Origin: Fen-1077 sp050014355
GTDB lineage: Bacteria > Chloroflexota > Dehalococcoidia > Dehalococcoidales > RBG-16-60-22
Reading direction: 5' to 3'
DNA length: 9,239 nt
Assembly: GCA_050014355.1 (NCBI GenBank)
Contig: JBEKDL010000068.1
Location: forward strand, 1-9,239
Below are positions 6,738 through 9,239 of the stretch, in pieces; positions within the stretch are counted from its first letter, which is position 1; each line of letters starts with the position of its first letter. The notes below the pieces were generated by a model, which saw only the letters and a program-made list of their open reading frames with translations, made no database searches and had not been told where the DNA came from. Both the position numbers and the translations under genes were made by a program.

Positions 6738-7229
6738 GTGCCCTCATCCCATGATAATCCTTTTAAAGAAAATACCCCGCCCCGTATCGCGGTCATCGGG
6801 GTAGGCAACCTGCTCATGAAGGACGAAGGTATCGGTATTCACACCGTGAAAGCGCTCCAGGAAATCAATCTTCCCCCGTATGTCAGACTAATCGACGGCG
6901 GGACATCGCCTGACCTGATTGCTTATACCGGGGCTGTCGACAAGCTGATTATCATCGATGCGGCCAGGGCCGGCGGCAGACCGGGCACGATTTACCGCTT
7001 CCGGCCGGAGGATTTAGCTGCGGAAAAAGGAATCCTTACTTCCGCCCATGAGCTGGGCGTGGTGCAAAACCTTAAACTCATGTCGCTACTCGGCAACGAG
7101 CCGGCGGAAACCATAATTATCGGCATTGAACCAGGCAAAATCGAGGCCGGTCTCGAGCTTTCTGCCAGGCTCCGGCAACAGATGCCGCAAATAGTCAAAG
7201 TAGTCCTGAAAGAAATAGGGTTATCGTAG
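6738..7229 (+). CDS. Hydrogenase maturation endopeptidase (HycI/HybD, M52 family)
   Basis: This 163-residue protein is a nickel-dependent processing protease that removes the C-terminal tail of the [NiFe] large subunit once nickel is in place. It has GVGNLLMKDEGIG (21-33), IDGGTSPDL (52-60), LIIIDAARAGG (70-80) and SAHELGV (102-108). By alignment from memory with E. coli HybD (Glu16, Asp62, His93), the nickel ligands would be Glu30, Asp74 and His104, all present. The start is GTG at 6738 with AAGGAG at 6728-6733. About 15 residues precede the first conserved strand, slightly more than in HybD. It closes the operon after a 148-base gap filled by repeat copy 2. Which hydrogenase it processes is not visible, because no structural gene lies in the window. 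Confidence 0.92.
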   Translation: MPSSHDNPFKENTPPRIAVIGVGNLLMKDEGIGIHTVKALQEINLPPYVRLIDGGTSPDLIAYTGAVDKLIIIDAARAGGRPGTIYRFRPEDLAAEKGILTSAHELGVVQNLKLMSLLGNEPAETIIIGIEPGKIEAGLELSARLRQQMPQIVKVVLKEIGLS

Positions 7230-7286
7230 CCCCGGCTGAATCAAAGATTCTTGACATTGGCGTAAGTGTATCAGCAGCCAAAACTC

Positions 7287-7316
7287 TTGATACCTTACTA
7301 TCGTGTGAGCTATACT
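7287..7316 (+). promoter_or_regulatory. Promoter of the tRNA-Sec gene
   Basis: TTGATA (7287-7292) and TATACT (7311-7316) are 18 bases apart, each one mismatch from the sigma70 consensus. The predicted start near 7323 is a few bases before the mature tRNA 5' end at 7326, so selC can be transcribed independently of the hyp operon. Confidence 0.6.
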
Positions 7317-7325
7317 TCCGGTTGA

Positions 7326-7422
7326 GGGAGCGGATGAGTCCCGGTGGGCTTCGCGGACTTCAAATCCGTTGGGGGGCATTAAACATGTCTTCGGTGGGTT
7401 CGACTCCCATGCGCTCCCGCCA
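7326..7422 (+). tRNA. selC: Selenocysteine tRNA (anticodon TCA)
   Basis: A 97-base tRNA with encoded CCA (7420-7422) and discriminator G7419. The anticodon stem GCGGA/TCCGT holds the loop CTTCAAA with anticodon TCA (7360-7362), reading UGA. Features specific to tRNA-Sec are a 6-bp D stem (7336-7341 with 7346-7351) closing a 4-base CGGT loop as in E. coli, a long variable arm (about 7372-7392, 8 bp including G-T pairs) and a T arm GTGGG-TTCGACT-CCCAT. The acceptor stem pairs 7326-7332 with 7412-7418. The eighth pair, normal in bacterial tRNA-Sec, would be G7333 opposite G7411, a mismatch. It shows the organism decodes UGA as selenocysteine; selA, selB and selD are not in the window. Confidence 0.96.
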
Positions 7423-7437
7423 GATAAAACGGTTAAC

Positions 7438-7602
7438 ATTTACCTCCGCAGGACGTTTGCCTCTATCCTAGCCAAGCGGGGCGTTGACGCCCTCCACATT
7501 AAACGGCTGGGCAGGTAGGAAAGTATGGCGATGGTGGAGCATTATACGAGGTCGGTAAGGTTTGAGGATAGCATGAAGTTCTATAGCGCGATAGTTAGTT
7601 AA
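7438..7602 (+). pseudogene. C-terminal remnant of a tyrosine recombinase/integrase
   Basis: Reading from 7438 gives IYLRRTFASILAKRG, then VDALHIKRLGR, a TAG at 7516-7518, then ESMAMVEHYTRSVRFED to a TAA at 7600-7602. This matches the last part of phage or island integrases: the LRRTFA box with its catalytic arginine, the RLGxWES turn and the catalytic tyrosine in EHYTRS. The TAG stands where tryptophan (TGG) is usual, a single-base change. The N-terminal two thirds and the histidine normally before LRR are missing. The match starts 15 bases after the tRNA CCA end. No ribosome binding site or start is seen. It is the scar of an element that integrated at selC. Identification is from motif recognition, not a search. 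Confidence 0.75.
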
Positions 7603-7629
7603 CCCTGCCAGATAGCATTTTAACAGTAG

Positions 7630-7660
7630 GCCCCGGACGATACAGGTTCCGGGGCTTATT
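7630..7660 (+). terminator. Rho-independent terminator-like hairpin
   Basis: GCCCCGGA (7630-7637) pairs perfectly with TCCGGGGC (7648-7655) around a 10-base loop, followed by the T-rich TTATTGTTT. The T-rich tract is on the plus-strand side, so it best terminates transcripts coming from selC and the integrase remnant. It also lies just past the 3' end of the convergent gene at 7672-7971. Confidence 0.65.
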
Positions 7661-7671
7661 GTTTGGTTAAG

Positions 7672-7971
7672 CTATTCTTCTTCCTCGGCTTTGTTACCCA
7701 AATCTAATTTGCATATTTGGTCGTCAACTTCTGTTTCTGGTATTTTATAAAAACAGTAAGGGCAGAAATAGGTCATAGTGCTATATTCAGGTTCAAAGCC
7801 TATTCTGCCTTCCATTTCCTCGCTGGTTATTTTAACATCTGGTGGTGATATGTCTTCTTTGTCCATTGCCCAGTAATAACATCCCTCTTTCTTCCAATAC
7901 AGTATGTCAGAGCTTGTTCGTATTTCGTAAATTCTATCCAAAGAGCGACTACAATGTGGGCACGTAATCAT
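7672..7971 (-). CDS. Small protein with two CxxC zinc-binding knuckles, function unknown
   Basis: The 99-residue product begins MITCPHCSRSL. It has CPHC at 4-7 and CPYC at 70-73, which could together bind one zinc ion as a zinc ribbon with a long insert. The insert is rich in acidic and aromatic residues (YWKKEGCYYW near 25-34), and the C-terminus is a charged tail ending in EEEE. There is no signal peptide or membrane segment. The start is supported by GGAGG on the minus strand (7981-7985), 9 bases from the ATG. Base composition is more AT-rich than the hyp operon, suggesting acquired DNA. I do not recognise the family. A single-domain regulator or an immunity-type protein are guesses only. 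Confidence 0.65.
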   Translation of the reverse strand: MITCPHCSRSLDRIYEIRTSSDILYWKKEGCYYWAMDKEDISPPDVKITSEEMEGRIGFEPEYSTMTYFCPYCFYKIPETEVDDQICKLDLGNKAEEEE

Positions 7972-8012
7972 ATCTTTATTCCTCCATGCACCCAGTTGTA
8001 CCTATTGTAACG

Positions 8013-8036
8013 CCGCTTGCTTTTGGAGGCAAGCGG
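8013..8036. other. Hairpin between the two accessory genes
   Basis: CCGCTTGC (8013-8020) pairs perfectly with GCAAGCGG (8029-8036) around an 8-base loop. No T-run follows on either strand, so it is not a typical terminator. The right arm runs directly into the direct repeat at 8031-8076, which may be part of the same structure. Confidence 0.45.
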
Positions 8037-8076
8037 GGCGCTCATCACGACCACCATGTTCCCAAAGGGGGCGAAG
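8031..8076 (+). repeat. Imperfect direct repeat, upstream copy
   Basis: This stretch (AAGCGGG, CTC, CACGACC, CCA, GTTCC, AAA, GGGCG in order) recurs at 8649-8692 with the same block order and about four fifths of bases matching by eye. The two copies bracket the gene at 8119-8646 in the same orientation. Confidence 0.6.
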
Positions 8077-8118
8077 GGCTGGTTGTGAATTGACATCAGT
8101 TATCCTTGTGCCTAGAAT

Positions 8119-8646
8119 ATGCCTATGGACTATGCCATTTTAATAGCTGGAGTCTCCCTAGCTATTTCGCTTTTTGTAGCTTATCTTGAAATCAGCCGTA
8201 GATGGCGTAAGCTCTATTTTTCAGTAACAAACGTGGACTTAGTTGATGGTCTTGGTGATGAGTTATTTGTTGTTTTTTATCTAGGTTTCGTAAATACTGC
8301 ATCTATCCCAAAATCTGTTTATTTAATAGATACTAAACTTAAAGAGAATTTTCGCGTTACTGATGTACAGGGTACACCAAATCCTGAACTAACCATAAAA
8401 ACATATCGTCCTTTTGGTATGCAGTGTAAAGGGTGTGCTCTGCGATTTGATGATGTTGAGGTAGGCCCCTTTGATGTAGAGCCATACCATTCAAAGACTA
8501 TTACACTGCCGTTAAAGTTAGCCCCGTTTGACTTTTCCCACTTTGAACACGGCAGGCAGTCAACTATGAAAAGAATAGGCTATTTTGTAGCTTATGACCA
8601 CAAGAAACACGTGCTGGCAAAGGCCCCCATAGATGTTCCTGTTTAG
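8119..8646 (+). CDS. Membrane-anchored protein of unknown function
   Basis: The product has 175 residues. Residues 5-24 (YAILIAGVSLAISLFVAYLE) form one hydrophobic segment starting almost at the N-terminus, followed by SRRWRK. By the positive-inside rule this anchors a C-terminal domain of about 145 residues in the cytoplasm. That domain is rich in alternating hydrophobic residues (VVFYLGFVNTASIPKSVYLI, 51-70), suggesting a beta-sandwich, and has one CKGC pair (103-106). No catalytic motif is seen. ATGs at 8119 and 8125 are both possible and neither has a good Shine-Dalgarno sequence. It is AT-rich compared with the hyp operon and is bracketed by direct repeats, so probably acquired. The organisation recalls membrane-anchored accessory proteins of defence or phage islands, but nothing in the sequence proves that. 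Confidence 0.65.
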   Translation: MPMDYAILIAGVSLAISLFVAYLEISRRWRKLYFSVTNVDLVDGLGDELFVVFYLGFVNTASIPKSVYLIDTKLKENFRVTDVQGTPNPELTIKTYRPFGMQCKGCALRFDDVEVGPFDVEPYHSKTITLPLKLAPFDFSHFEHGRQSTMKRIGYFVAYDHKKHVLAKAPIDVPV

Positions 8647-8648
8647 GT

Positions 8649-8692
8649 AAGCGGGTACTCCCCACGACCCCCACGTTCCAGAAATGGGCGGA
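8649..8692 (+). repeat. Imperfect direct repeat, downstream copy
   Basis: Second copy of the 8031-8076 repeat, starting 3 bases after the stop codon of the membrane-anchored gene. It shares AAGCGGG, CTC, CACGACC, CCA-GTTCC and GGGCG in the same order and spacing, with scattered substitutions and one single-base gap. Confidence 0.6.
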
Positions 8693-8730
8693 TGAAATTG
8701 TTTTCTAGTGTTTATCCCCCCTTGAGGGGC

Positions 8731-8744
8731 AGGGTAATTACCCT
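8731..8744. promoter_or_regulatory. Perfect 14-bp palindrome
   Basis: AGGGTAATTACCCT is identical to its reverse complement. It could be an operator for a dimeric regulator or, with the CCCC/GGGG hairpin beside it and TTAATCT after it, a weak terminator for the gene ending at 8646. Confidence 0.35.
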
Positions 8745-8828
8745 TTAATCTAATTTCTCGCTATTATTGTTTATTTATCGGATTACTGCCACAAAATTGG
8801 TATATGGTTTTCCATAAAAAAGGTACTC

Positions 8829-8917
8829 GCCTCCAAAGCTAGGGATACGCCTCCGTAATTTGCAGGTTTGCGTAAAAGCCGGGGGTTTTACACACGACTT
8901 AGCTATGGACGGAGGGG
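8829..8917. ncRNA. Candidate structured RNA element (class unknown)
   Basis: CCTCC (8830-8834) can pair with GGAGG (8911-8915), enclosing AGCTA (8837-8841) with TAGCT (8900-8904). Inside is a hairpin GTAAAA (8872-8877) with TTTTAC (8886-8891). A second CCTCCGT (8850-8856) matches ACGGAGG (8909-8915) over 7 bp and competes for the same bases, which would give two alternative folds. On the minus strand the outer stem is followed after a few bases by six T (8816-8821). Strand and class are undetermined, and I match no known riboswitch family. Confidence 0.25.
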
Positions 8918-9017
8918 CGCACAAGAGAAATTATGTAGACTCTGGGCGCGGTTTTTATTGCCCGCGGGATAATTTTCCCCGGTTAATAAGGACGCTGCAG
9001 GTGTAATCGGGCTTTCT

Positions 9018-9212
9018 CTAATGACCAAAAATATTATACGGTCTTCTGATGGTTGTGAACGGTATGAAAGCCTGCTGGCTGTTCCGCGCAATCTTGCCCA
9101 GGATTTCCGCCCTATCAGGAAGGCGGTTGCTCTCAAAAGTCCGCCGGTAGGTCGGGTCTAATTTGGCTTTCATGCCAGGAGCGAAGACTTCAAAGTGAAT
9201 GTTTGTCATCAT
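9018..9212 (-). CDS. Short ORF of unknown function with strong ribosome binding site
   Basis: The 64-residue product starts MMTNIHFEVFAPG, continues with a basic and polar sequence (LDPTYRRTFESNRLPDRAE) and ends PYNIFGH. The start at 9212 is chosen because GGAGGAGGT lies 7 bases upstream on the minus strand (9221-9229), an almost ideal Shine-Dalgarno sequence. The frame also extends to an ATG at 9233 that lacks one. I recognise no domain. The good initiation site with a short, motif-free product could mean a small real protein or the surviving start of a truncated gene. Confidence 0.4.
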   Translation of the reverse strand: MMTNIHFEVFAPGMKAKLDPTYRRTFESNRLPDRAEILGKIARNSQQAFIPFTTIRRPYNIFGH

Positions 9213-9239
9213 TTTCCGGCACCTCCTCCACATTTTCTT

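Larger units (their letters stand above)
8693..9017. other. Non-coding stretch with palindrome and complementary segments
   Basis: I see no convincing gene here. It starts with a small hairpin (CCCC at 8718-8721 with GGGG at 8726-8729) and a perfect palindrome at 8731-8744. An AT-rich part (8745-8821) contains TATGG/CCATA arms at 8803-8816 next to an A-run. From 8829 to 8917 several segments are mutually complementary and may form a structured RNA. The rest (8918-9017) shows nothing I can name; the minus-strand reading frame from 9136 through it lacks a ribosome binding site and recognisable motifs. Confidence 0.5.

Noticed and set aside
275..7229. Selenocysteine (in-frame TGA) codons within the hyp genes
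   Set aside because: All eight genes read to family-typical ends without an internal TGA.
7238..7250. GAATC-AAA-GATTC hairpin as terminator of the hyp operon
   Set aside because: The stem is only 5 bp with low GC and no T-run.
7251..7256. TTGACA as the -35 box for selC
   Set aside because: No acceptable -10 lies 16-18 bases downstream. The TTGATA/TATACT pair at 7287-7316 is better placed for the tRNA.
8903..9136. A 77-codon minus-strand frame
   Set aside because: No ribosome binding site, no motif, and it overlaps the better supported short ORF at 9018-9212.
7423..9239. A second copy of the selC 3' end as the distal attachment site
   Set aside because: I scanned by eye for the T-loop and acceptor sequence (GTTCGACTCCC) downstream and found none, so the far boundary is not in the window.
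1..9239. CRISPR array or complete insertion sequence
   Set aside because: No regularly spaced identical repeats and no transposase are visible.

Overview
The window reads as chromosomal DNA of a strict anaerobe that makes [NiFe]-hydrogenase and uses selenocysteine. Gene order hypA-hypB-hypF-(flavin reductase)-hypC-hypD-hypE, a compact GC-rich operon, and the style of the integrase remnant and dispersed repeats recall Dehalococcoidia (Chloroflexota). That placement is an inference from memory of gene order, not a search result.

Region 1 (1-137, minus strand) is the 5' end of a small zinc-ribbon protein gene cut by the window edge. It is divergent from the operon. The 138-274 gap carries a good minus-strand promoter and a weaker plus-strand one.

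Region 2 (275-7229, plus strand) is a nearly complete hydrogenase maturation operon. HypA and HypB deliver nickel. HypF makes the carbamoyl group and passes it to the C-terminal cysteine of HypE, where it becomes cyanide. HypC and HypD assemble the Fe(CN)2CO unit. A HycI/HybD-type endopeptidase finishes the large subunit. A flavin reductase-family (split-barrel flavin-binding) gene is translationally coupled between hypF and hypC, which is not part of the canonical set. The genes abut or overlap except at two gaps (hypC-hypD and hypE-protease), and each of those gaps is filled by a copy of the same imperfect inverted repeat. No hydrogenase structural gene is present.

Region 3 (7287-7422) is a tRNA-Sec gene (selC, anticodon TCA) with its own promoter. 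Immediately after its CCA end comes the C-terminal remnant of a tyrosine recombinase (to 7602), interrupted by an in-frame TAG, then a rho-independent terminator-like hairpin.

Region 4 (7672-9239) is visibly more AT-rich, has lower gene density and looks like accessory DNA left at the selC junction. It has a 99-residue double-CxxC protein (minus), a membrane-anchored protein of unknown function (plus) flanked by an imperfect direct repeat, a non-coding stretch with a palindrome and a complex set of complementary segments that could be a structured RNA, and a short minus-strand ORF with a strong ribosome binding site.
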